A DNA stretch of 64,000 nucleotides, from the NCBI GenBank assembly GCA_034769895.1, contig JAWRYS010001452.1, positions 390,132-454,131 on the forward strand, read 5' to 3'. The DNA comes from Magicicada septendecula (lineage: Eukaryota > Arthropoda > Insecta > Hemiptera > Cicadidae). Positions 20,732 through 30,228 of the stretch are shown piece by piece. Within the stretch, counting starts at the first letter, position 1. Every line of letters begins with the position of its first letter. Both the position numbers and the translations under genes were made by a program. Under the pieces are notes generated by a model. That model did no database searches, was not told where the DNA came from, and saw only the letters and a list, made by a program, of their open reading frames with translations.

Positions 20732-23700
20732 CCGCTTCAATTCTGTTCAACTTCCGTCGACCTCCAGGCAGCCGTTAAAAGCCCCATCTTCAAATATCAA
20801 GGTCCAGTCCGCTACCTCGCAACAACTTTCTGTATGCCCCTTTCTGTCGCTCGAGGTAAAGGGGGGTCAGCTCAGAGCCTTAGTTGACTCCGGTTCAGCC
20901 CGATCCATCATTTCATCTCGGGTACATGCGGACCTTGAACGACAGGGTTTAATTAAAAGGTCAGAAAAGTCATCTGCTATATGCTGGACGGCATCCCGTG
21001 AAATCTTGCCTATCTCCCGGGTTACTTCCTTTAAGATCAAAATTGATGGGTTTTCTTGGGTGTGGTCTTTTCTGGTTTCTCCTGCTCTGGGAGTGGATTG
21101 TATCATTGGTGCCGATTTTATCGCAAAAAGTGGTCTCGTGCTGGACATCCAAGCGCACCAATGTTTTTTTAAATTTAATCGGGAGGTTTTAATTCCGTTC
21201 CTTGGGTACCAGGGCGCTAAGCCGGGTATCCAAGAAGTAGCTTGTCCCGATTCTGCACGAGACCATCTCACTCCATCCCAGCAGACGGCCTTAGATCATT
21301 TGTGTGAGGAATTTCCCGAGGTGTTAACTCCTACTTTGGGACTCACACACCTGCTGGAATATAAAATCAGTCTTACAGATACGAAAATAGTGAGGTCACA
21401 CCCTTACAAGTTTGCCCCTCCTAAGATGACCATTCTGCGAGAGAAGGTTCAAGAATTATTGGACCAAGGGGTGATTGAACCTTCTCATTCCAGCTATGCC
21501 AGTCCAGCATTTTTAGTGCCAAAGCCTGGTGGCAAACAAAGAATGGTAATAGATTACAGGAAGTTGAACGCCAATATCGAGGTGGATTCTGTTCCCCTCC
21601 CGGATTTACATTCGGCCTTTGATTGGTTCAGTGGGGCCAGATTTTATACCATTATCGATCTGAACGCGGCCTATCATCAGATACCTCTTGCCAAAGAAAG
21701 TAAACCATACACAGCTTTTTGTGAACCCTGGAATTTGTACCAGTACACAAGGGTTCCCATGGGTTTGGCTGTGGGGGCCCAGACACTTACTCGCCTTCTT
21801 GACACTGTCTTTCACGACGTCAAATTCCGTTTCATCTGTAATTATCTTGACGATCTGTTGGTGTATAGTGAGACTTTCGAGGATCATCTGCGGCATTTGA
21901 GAGAGGTGTTGGGTCGTTTAAGAGAGGCTGGCCTCACTGTCAATCCCGAAAAGGTTCGTTTCGCCCAAGAGAGTATTTCTTTCTTGGGCCATTTAATTTC
22001 ATACAAGGGCGTGACGGTAGACCCAGAGAGGACACAAGGCATCCGTGACTTTCCTCCGCCAAGGGATGCGAAAGGCATAGCGAGATTCGTCGGTATGATA
22101 AATTTTTATCGGCGTTTCATACCGAATATCGCTGAAATTGCCGCTCCCTTGAATGAACTGAGGAAGAAGGGGGCAAAGTTTTCATGGGGGGAAAACCAAC
22201 AGAAGGCTTTTGATACCTTAAAGGAAGCCATCATTTCCCCACCGGTGTTGCGGATGCCCGACTTTTCAAAGCCGTTCATTTTGCAGACGGACGCGAGTTC
22301 GGTTGCGCTCGGAGCGGTCCTTTCCCAGGTTATTGACGACGCTAGGCAGCCTGTGGCTTTTATCTCACGCACGTTGACCCAGCAAGAACGTAAATCATCC
22401 GTTTATGAGCTAGAGTGTTTAGCTGTTGTATACGCTCTAGATAAGTTCAGGCGTTTCCTGGAACATGCTGAGTTCCTGCTCGAGACCGATAATCAGGCTC
22501 TCTCATGGCTTCTAGCTCATCCCCGGCAACTGGGTAAAATTGGTAGATGGGTGGTGAAAATCTCATCCTTTAAGTTCACCGTGCAACACATCAGGGGATC
22601 CCAGAATGTGGTTGCAGATGCCTTATCCCGTATGTTTTCCCAACCCAGTGATGCCCAAGCTGAGCAACCATGTTCCGTTCTTCTCGATTTTCCATTAGCC
22701 TTCACTGATGTGTTACCCCATCAGTTAAACGACGAAGTGCTGGGTCAAGTCATCCAAAATATTAAGCAGGGTAACGTACAGGCCCCTTATTTCTTGTCCA
22801 AGGGAGTCCTTTGCTGTCGAGAAAGAAAAGGACGAGCACCTAAAATCGTGCTGCCTAGCAAATTAGTGCCCATGGTTTTCAGTTACTACCATGATTCCCC
22901 AATCGGAGGCCACAAGGGAATATCGAAGACCATTTCCAGTATTAGGAAACATTTTATCTGGAAGGGCATGGATAGAGACATCGCGACGAGAGTAAAAAAC
23001 TGTCATCTGTGTGGCTTGAGCAAGCCTGCCCAGAACACCAAACTAGGGTTGTTATCTTCTGAGGTGGCGAGCAGACCAATGGAAAAGTTATTTATTGACT
23101 ACGTGGGGCCGTTCCCCCGTAGCAAGTCAGGTAATGCTTACCTGCTTGTTTGTGTAGATGCTTTTTCAAAGTTTGCCTGGCTACTGCCCTTACGGCAGGC
23201 AACCGCTCGTTTGACCATCAACGCTTTACAGAACCACGTTTTTCAGCATTTCGGTCTTCCGACCATCATTGTCTCGGACAATGGTCCGCAATTTATTTCA
23301 AATGAATTCAGGCGTATGTGTTTCGCCAGTGGCATCAAACACGTAACCACTTCCCCTTATTATCCACAACCGTCCCATGCGGAGAGATTCAATCGGAATC
23401 TCCGGTCCGCCTTGATTGCTTATCACGCTGAGCAACAAACCACCTGGGATCAAAATCTGAAGTGGTTACAATTAGCCTTCAACACGGCCAGACACGACAG
23501 TCATCAGGCCGTGCCCTTTGAAATTTTGTTTGGATTCTCGCCCGCACTCCCGTTGACCAACCTATGGGATATCGAAGATCTTCTGCCGCGGGAGCCCAAT
23601 AATAAAACTGCGGAGAGATGGAAAATGGCTCGGAAGAATTTGCTGCGAGCGCACGAGCGGGTCCGTCGGCGTTATAATCAGGGGCGTATTCCAAACCCCT

Positions 23701-23930
23701 TCCGGATTGGTGACTGGGTCTATTGCCAAAGCCACCCACTCAGCTCTGCCGCCGACAAACGTGCTGCGAAGCTATGCTACCGTTGGTCGGGGCCATACCG
23801 AATCATAGGATTTACGTCACCGGTGACGGCCCGGCTGGGCGTACCGGGAGACAAACAAAAGTTGTTGACAAGCCACATTTCCAAACTTAAACGTTGTCGG
23901 GGGCTATCCAAAACGTTCGAAGGGGGATAG
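20721..23930 (+). CDS. pol: Pol polyprotein of element C, intact
   Basis: This is an uninterrupted frame of 1069 codons from the first ATG; by frameshift it would begin at 20691. Domains in order: aspartic protease with DSG at residues 56-58; reverse transcriptase with the active site YLDD at 375-378; RNase H with Asp 524; integrase with a zinc domain (His 724, His 731, Cys 761, Cys 764) and catalytic Asp 793, Asp 853 and Glu 888, giving the standard 34-residue spacing; then a C-terminal region with YRWSGPYRI. The order is that of Ty3/gypsy. Pol would process, copy and integrate element RNA. It could act for other copies, but its own copy lacks gag and PBS. No chromodomain is visible. Confidence 0.97.
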   Translation: MSSPRFNSVQLPSTSRQPLKAPSSNIKVQSATSQQLSVCPFLSLEVKGGQLRALVDSGSARSIISSRVHADLERQGLIKRSEKSSAICWTASREILPISRVTSFKIKIDGFSWVWSFLVSPALGVDCIIGADFIAKSGLVLDIQAHQCFFKFNREVLIPFLGYQGAKPGIQEVACPDSARDHLTPSQQTALDHLCEEFPEVLTPTLGLTHLLEYKISLTDTKIVRSHPYKFAPPKMTILREKVQELLDQGVIEPSHSSYASPAFLVPKPGGKQRMVIDYRKLNANIEVDSVPLPDLHSAFDWFSGARFYTIIDLNAAYHQIPLAKESKPYTAFCEPWNLYQYTRVPMGLAVGAQTLTRLLDTVFHDVKFRFICNYLDDLLVYSETFEDHLRHLREVLGRLREAGLTVNPEKVRFAQESISFLGHLISYKGVTVDPERTQGIRDFPPPRDAKGIARFVGMINFYRRFIPNIAEIAAPLNELRKKGAKFSWGENQQKAFDTLKEAIISPPVLRMPDFSKPFILQTDASSVALGAVLSQVIDDARQPVAFISRTLTQQERKSSVYELECLAVVYALDKFRRFLEHAEFLLETDNQALSWLLAHPRQLGKIGRWVVKISSFKFTVQHIRGSQNVVADALSRMFSQPSDAQAEQPCSVLLDFPLAFTDVLPHQLNDEVLGQVIQNIKQGNVQAPYFLSKGVLCCRERKGRAPKIVLPSKLVPMVFSYYHDSPIGGHKGISKTISSIRKHFIWKGMDRDIATRVKNCHLCGLSKPAQNTKLGLLSSEVASRPMEKLFIDYVGPFPRSKSGNAYLLVCVDAFSKFAWLLPLRQATARLTINALQNHVFQHFGLPTIIVSDNGPQFISNEFRRMCFASGIKHVTTSPYYPQPSHAERFNRNLRSALIAYHAEQQTTWDQNLKWLQLAFNTARHDSHQAVPFEILFGFSPALPLTNLWDIEDLLPREPNNKTAERWKMARKNLLRAHERVRRRYNQGRIPNPFRIGDWVYCQSHPLSSAADKRAAKLCYRWSGPYRIIGFTSPVTARLGVPGDKQKLLTSHISKLKRCRGLSKTFEGG

Positions 23931-24289
23931 TCCCCGTAAAGATAGGACGGAGGTCCATGTTAAATGTGGAAGTCGTGTTCAGGCGAATGGGGCGAGCCTC
24001 AGGAGATCGGAGTATCTACGCGTAGGAATCTTTCTTTTGTCTTTAGCTCTCTCTCTTGTGCTGTATGCGGACTCTGATCAGGTCAGCATGCAGCACCCGC
24101 ACACTTACATAATACATATCTTCTTTCGTCTCTTTCGTTTTCCATTTGAATTCTGTTCTCCTGAGAGCAAGCTCAGCTGAGCCAACCCAACCACGACGTC
24201 CACCGATATTTTTTGGGGAGAGGTACACTGCAGGGTACCCACCTGGCATTTAACATTGGGGCAACTATGTTGCCCTTTTGGGGTGAGGG
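23931..24289 (+). other. 3' UTR of element C with polypurine tract
   Basis: 359 bp without coding. The last bases before the 3' LTR, TTTTGGGGTGAGGG, form the polypurine tract that primes plus-strand synthesis. Confidence 0.75.
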
Positions 24290-27213
24290 TGTGCTGAGTC
24301 AAATGATTCAGCGCGAGTTTATTGGCATTTTTTTTTTTTGACGGTAAAGACAGTACAAAAGTTAATGTAATAAGGAGTGCTGCTCTCTACCCGCGGATAG
24401 GAGAGGCTACCGTTTTCGAATTTTCACTGTTTGATCCGTGTCGCCATCTGCTGAGATTTTGCAGCAGTTTTAAAACAGTGCTGCGTCCTGGTGAGAATTT
24501 CCTTACAAACGGACAACGAACGGAAATTTTCTGTTAAGGCTTGTCTCAAAATCGAAGCCTAGCTGAGGACCTCGTAGAAAATCTCTTCGGTGGAGAGAGG
24601 TGTGAAAATCTAGCGTCGACTTCTTTTAAATATGAGATAAGTTTCTTAATGACTGCGGTAAGTTTTGATTTCATTATATTAATTATATACTAAATTTTTA
24701 AAGGAGAAAATGTTTTTTTAGTAAGCTTGAGTAAGCGTCCCCACTTGTCGGAGCATGCATTGTGAGACGTAATTGTTCGTAAAGTTTTTATAAACCAATA
24801 AAACTTGATTATTGGAGTGTCAGAATCTCGGCTTTAATACCTAAAGTCCAATAACCACAATATATTTAATTTTACACTTTCATTAACACCGATGTAACGA
24901 GATTCGGTTGAGCACTTAACCTGTTACACAATGTGTCGTCATTAAGTGGTATAAAGTTTTGCTACAATGACAGTAAAACTTTATACAAATATAAATGGGA
25001 ACTTACTCAGGCACGTTTTAAACGTAAATCATGTCACATTCAAAGTTATAGTATTCACAGATTCTATGGAGTAAAAACTATGTGTTTTAAATAAATTCTG
25101 CGCCACGTGGTAACCTCAATTTCACTCAAAGTAATAAGTTCATAAGATGTTACAGAGCCAAGATAGATTATTGTATTGCAAAAGCAACTCACATTCAGTG
25201 AGGTTCAAGTTATAAAGCGTTATAAAGAATCATGGTTAGAGAACTTTTTTTAAGTAAGGCATGTTGGCCAAAATAATGTTACCAAGTTTTATTATGTACA
25301 ACATAACTAGGTGTTGTTTTTATTTATGTATTTTGGAGGGTGTCCAAACAGTGGGGGCATTTGTGTGTGGTCTCTCACTAAAAATGTAATGTGTGACAAT
25401 AGTGTTCACTGAACAGAGACAAGTCCTGCTGCCACTGAACGAAATGACATCTTAAAAGCTCCACACTCGACACCGAAGAGAACAACGTCCGCAACAACAT
25501 GCCAATCATGAGATCGCCACGCTATAAATAAAAGATCATCCTTCTGGGCACATATAAGCAGGTGAAAAATATCCATTTATATTCACACGTAGAATCAACA
25601 TGGCACCAGTTATAAATAATCATCAGTTTTTACCGTTCAAGTATACATTCATTTGGATCCCCAATTGATGGGACAGTTTAGTGTGAACACTAAGTATTAA
25701 TTGTAAATTTCAATACATGTATAGTAAATTGTCAGTTCAGAGACTGACATGTCTACAACACAGCATCCAACTTAGATTTCCACTCATTTCTTTATAGTAC
25801 TTTCGCTACAGATTTAAAGTCAGTTTTGTTATTACCCATTTTCTCAAGTTTAATTTACTATGCATAAAAACATATATTTTCTCTTATTTTTAAAATCTGG
25901 TTATGTCATTTGTATAAAAAGATTACTGGGGAGGTAGGTGTTATTTTAAATTAGTTTCAACCAAGCTGTGCATGTCGAAACACTTTTCAACTTGTTTGTC
26001 GAAACAAGGTTGTTGAAACAAGGTTGTTGAGACTGGTTATAAATTGAAGAAACATGTCCGTCTCTGACACACAATGTATTTTTTTATATAAGGTGCTAAT
26101 ATGGTGCAATTTTCTCTTTTCATTAATTGGCCCTATTTTAGTCTATATAAATTCTTTATATTAATCATGGTAACTGGGAGGCGTTAATTATTTTAAACAA
26201 TTTCTATTTCTCACCTTTATTAAGTATTTTAGCACTTAGCCACTTAGGCACTTGGTTTTAAATTTTAATGTCCTGGGGACATTTGTATGCAATACTTTAT
26301 GATACACATGACGTGCAATTAACCCACACCATGGGGGTACATTTATAGAAATAAATCTTTAATCCTAATTGGGATTCCTATAAAGAAGAAGTTTAGAATT
26401 TATATACACCAGAAGGGTAATATTAAAAAGGGCGTGGCAAGAGACCTTTATGTATTTGTATACTATTGTATATGTAATTTGTCTTGTGGAACGTGTTATG
26501 TCTGTATATTTCTGTGTACATTTTGGGGGATATATATATATATAAATATTATGCATTGCTGTACTTTTGGTGGGATATAGGGATTTTATTATTATTAGAA
26601 TTTGTATACACCAGTAGACGAGTATTCTATCTCAATAATCGTGGCTGATCATTTCTTTATGAAAATTAATTATTTTATTTAACAAGTATAGTAAGTGTCA
26701 CCTTTAAAGTTCATTTAAATTGGATGAATAATTATTTTAATTATTAATAGTAACTGTGAATGAAATTATTTACCTTCATCAATTTATATACTGCATTTTA
26801 AAAGAAACATATGATATAAATTTTATATTTTAAGAAATAGTTTAATGGGAGTTTTATTTTGAGGTTAATGATTATTTTACATTTTCATTGATGGTGACAT
26901 AGCAATTATTTTCATGGACTCAGTTAATATTTTTCAGGTGGCCTTGTTGAGAGGGTATACTTCTTTAGTTAACCATTTAAAAGGGGAATTCTAGATCACT
27001 GTTGTTTTTTGTTATTAATATTATGAGATAGAATAATAAAACCATTGTTAATTATTTAATTCTTGAGTTTTTATTGCAAGTCCCGTCTTACTGGATCCAG
27101 CGCAATTTTTAGCTTCTCTAGGCCTTAGCCTAGTTTTAATTTACTTGTAACCCCTCTTTACAAAAAGAAATATTCTTTTTGTTTTAACTACTCAAAATGA
27201 AGTAGGGGTTTCA
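24290..27213 (+). repeat. 3' LTR of C, complete (2924 bp)
   Basis: TGTGCTGAG to GGGTTTCA, TG...CA. The first 1194 bp repeat the 5' LTR; the remaining 1.7 kb are present only here. The end is AT-rich and contains a short TA repeat near 26530-26545. A 71-codon frame occurs at the same place in both LTRs, but I do not call it a gene. Confidence 0.9.
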
Positions 27214-28452
27214 ATACAACAAATATCATGGCCAAACTTGGAAGGAAGTAAATTAATTTAATACCCGATCAATTCTGGAGGAAGAATGAAGGGACCTAAC
27301 TCAACCTGAAGAAGAAGATCACCGACAAGAACTGATGGAAGCTGGACATTGGATTTCAACCATTTGAACGGGAATCTCAGCTAATCCAAAGAAGAAAGGA
27401 CTCTTAGACGTGTTCCAGAAGAAGAAGAGGATCACAAGAGAAGCTACGTCCAGGAATTGATGAGTATAAATTAAATACTTCACCCCATACTTAACTTTCA
27501 ATTACCCATAGTAAACGAACTATCTTATTTTCACTTCACAGATCACAAAATTAACTTTTGAACTGAACTTGATTATAAAATCACTTTCAATAAAATATAT
27601 CACTCAATGAATTTTGATTTTATATTAAAATAATTTTAAAAAACATAACTTGCTAACAAGAATTTAACCAAGCGTGGCTTAGGTGCTCTGTTAGTAAAAA
27701 ATTCAAGTGCTCATGTGCTAAATAAAGATCACTATTTCTCATTGCCAATAAACTTACTTTTCATGTTTTAAAATATCAACTATTGTGTAATTAGATATAA
27801 GGAATGTTATAATTTATGTGCATTTATTAGTCTGTAATCCAACTTCTGTAGTCCAAAGAACTTATTCCCTGAGAAAAATTTATTATTTGTTTAAACATTA
27901 ACCTGTACGCCATGATGGCATTTTGCGTATGAACTGAGCTAACCAGACGCTGCCAACCGAGCAATTTGTAAACGCCGGAATTATAAAAAAAAAATATATG
28001 TACCATTCATCAACTGTAATTGACCAGTTAATATAAAGAAGGGTTCAATAAATTTTAATATTTCTCAATTGCTGTATGTTTGATTCATATAAAAAGAGTA
28101 ATATAAGAATTTGGGACACAAACAATAAACATACGACAGTTGACGAATTCGACTCGACCAGACAGCATGAACCAATCAGGTGGCGAGGCGGAAAAATTTG
28201 AACTGAGCGACAAGAAATACGGTCGACTAGTAAGTATTGAGACAAAGTATAAAACGTCTCGCTACACATTAATAAATACCACAAAAGTAAATAACACATC
28301 CATAATAATTAAACATTCCGGTAAATCGCTACATTACAAAGTGACGATCCCAACAGTGGGGCTAAAGGTAAAAGATAGTTACGGGACTTGCACGTTTCTG
28401 TTACAAAGACGCTTACAATGGGAGACATTAAATCTCGTCGCAAAACGTCACG

Positions 28453-28456
<4 letters not shown>
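27214..28456 (+). repeat. 3' LTR of A, piece 4
   Basis: It matches the 5' LTR from about 3574 to its end, with an extra block of about 53 bp near 27677-27730 and numerous single changes. It ends ACGTCACGTTAC directly followed by TG repeat; the final A of the LTR is missing or was replaced by the microsatellite. Confidence 0.9.
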
Positions 28457-28503
<47 letters not shown>

Positions 28504-28538
28504 GTGTGTGTGTGTGTATGTATGTGTGTGTGTGTGAA
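28457..28538. repeat. TG-rich microsatellite, 3' flank of A
   Basis: Imperfect TG repeat with GGGTGGG and TATGTATG interruptions. It is the far side of the target in which A inserted. Frames reading CVCVCV here are artefacts of the repeat. Confidence 0.95.
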
Positions 28539-29320
28539 TTAATATTATAAAATCCAAGTAATTGCAGACCTCTCTTCAGCAGGTATGCTTCGTCTAATGT
28601 TTGTGTTTGTCTTCTGGATATGAAATTCCACTAAATTAAGAAGCCTATTGAACATGTTTGTGACATTCTAAAATAGTTAAAAAATTTCACATCATCCGCT
28701 TTCATATCACCCATTAATGAATAAAACTGTCCCACCACCAATCGATGACGTGTGAACGGTCACACATCTGTTGCATCCAGAATCGACGTTGTCTAAAACG
28801 GCGTTGTCTTCATATGAGAAGAACTTCTCCAATTTTCTGTTTTCTACTACAGTAGAAAATTGAGATTATAGGTACCATTAGTAAACAATAATTGTGTGTA
28901 TATTCTAAATACATCACATTATCATGAGTTAAGAACTGTTCGCCAGAGTCAATGATTGAACTGATGTGAAAAGTAAATAATATAATCTTCTTAATAAAAC
29001 TATTTTCCATCATTGAGCAAATGGATAGTGGCGCGTCTCTGAAGCAAACCCATTCACAGGAGCCACTGCGTGACAATACAAAGAAGCTGGTACAAGCGGC
29101 TGAGTCGCGCTACAGTGTGGCCAGCGTGCCAGCAGCCTTATTTTGTAATGTTTCATAACTTTTTTACAATGTAAGTCACGTGCGATATACCACCATCTTT
29201 ATAATAATGCGTGTATTATAAAGCAGAGCACCTTTAAAGCGACAAGAAAGTTGTCGAAAGAGACAACAAAGTCTATGGAAGACATTCCTGGCAATCACCT
29301 TGGATTTGGTTACAGCACAA
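28539..29320. other. Unassigned intergenic sequence
   Basis: No protein of recognisable family. It contains a short perfect inverted repeat TTTTCTACT/AGTAGAAAA near 28840-28859 and GTGTGA/TCACAC near 28750-28766. An 88-codon frame on the minus strand (29076-28810) shows no domain and is not called. This may be the most host-like sequence in the window. Confidence 0.4.
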
Positions 29321-29811
29321 CAGGGGTGAACCTAGGATTTCATTTTGGGGGGGCGCGATTTTTTTCAATCACATTTTCTTCTAGAATTGTTTTCCTCATG
29401 TTATAATGAAAATCGTACCAAAAATTAAAACTAATAGGCAAATAATAGCTGTAATTCACTAATTTCATTAAAATAAATTAAAAACCTACATCAGAAAGGC
29501 TTCCAGTTTGTCTTCCAAAATAATAATACCTTTCTGTGGAATATAAATACTTTAAAGAGAACGTTAAAATTAAGAAAGTGAGGGTCACCATCATGTATAT
29601 AATTGCTGTGTATATAAATGTATCCAACAGGGTTGTGGATATAAATTTTACAGGATGTAAAATAATGTTAGAAATATAATGATTGTCAGCCTTTTTCAGT
29701 TAATTACATTAAAAAAACACGCAACCCGTTCAAAATTTTTGCTCCAACATTTTTGGATTTCAGGGGGTGGATAGGCTATATCCCCCATATCACCTCTTAG
29801 ATCCGCCCCTG
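29321..29811. mobile_element. hAT-type MITE (491 bp)
   Basis: The ends are CAGGGGTGAACCTAGG and, read from the other side, CAGGGGCGGATCTAAG: an imperfect terminal inverted repeat of hAT type. The flanking octamers CAGCACAA and AATCACAA agree at six of eight positions, a decayed 8-bp target duplication. No coding; a G run follows the left end. Confidence 0.8.
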
Positions 29812-29837
29812 AATCACAACTGGATTAGCATATTAAG

Positions 29838-30006
29838 ATATTACTTCAAATTAAAATTATTACTAGCTAAAAGCATGGCTTTGTAGTGACTCGTGAAGCT
29901 TAAATACAAAAAATATTATGTACAAATAAATAATCACAATATTTATATTTGAGCTTCAGGAATCACTATAAAACCATGCTTTTAGCTAGTTAAAAAAAAG
30001 TAATAT
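29838..30006. repeat. Foldback element / long inverted repeat
   Basis: ACTAGCTAAAAGCATGG (from 29862) is mirrored by CCATGCTTTTAGCTAGT (to 29990), with imperfect pairing continuing inward through about 50 bases per arm and outward to ATATTACT/AGTAATAT. It looks like a small palindromic MITE. No target duplication was established. Confidence 0.75.
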
Positions 30007-30228
30007 TTGGTTTTTCAAAATAATTTTTAGGCTAAAAAACAATATTTTGATTTTTTTATATTTATTTTTTTAAATATAAAAAAATACAATAGAAAATTAT
30101 TTTTAAAAAATTAATAATTAGAATAAAAATTTTAACATAATTAATTAATAATTAAATAAGTAATTAGATACATTTTTAATCAGATACAAAATTTCTCATT
30201 CTTCTTGTTTCTACACTTGAACATATAT
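30007..30228. other. AT-rich flank left of the B array
   Basis: Nearly pure A/T low-complexity sequence up to the first LTR of element B. Nothing else seen. Confidence 0.5.

Larger units (their letters stand above)
19375..27213 (+). mobile_element. Ty3/gypsy element C, intact pol, most of gag deleted
   Basis: It starts TGTGCTGAG and ends GGGTTTCA, flanked by a 4-bp duplication ATAC (19371-19374 and 27214-27217); the uninterrupted A LTR has a single ATAC. The full 3' LTR is 24290-27213 (2924 bp). The 5' LTR is cut after 1194 bp and joined directly to the zinc-knuckle end of gag, so about 1.7 kb of LTR, the PBS and most of gag are missing. The two LTRs differ at four positions I could find, so the insertion is young. 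The pol region is clearly more GC-rich than the surroundings. Confidence 0.93.
1798..28456 (+). mobile_element. Ty3/gypsy element A, full length with nested insertions
   Basis: The 5' LTR is 1798-4767, the internal region 4768-14002, and the 3' LTR 14003-28456 in four pieces. The LTR begins TGTAACATGACATAAG and ends CATTACA, giving a TGTAA/TTACA inverted repeat. The internal order is PBS, gag, protease, RT, RNase H, integrase, which is the Ty3/gypsy order. Insertions: two Helitrons in the 3' UTR, and a hAT, a solo LTR and gypsy element C in the 3' LTR. Both flanks are TG repeat, so the target duplication cannot be defined exactly. All coding regions are broken. Confidence 0.9.

Noticed and set aside
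28810-29076. 88-codon minus-strand frame in the unassigned segment
   Set aside because: No family resemblance, no supporting context, AT-biased composition.
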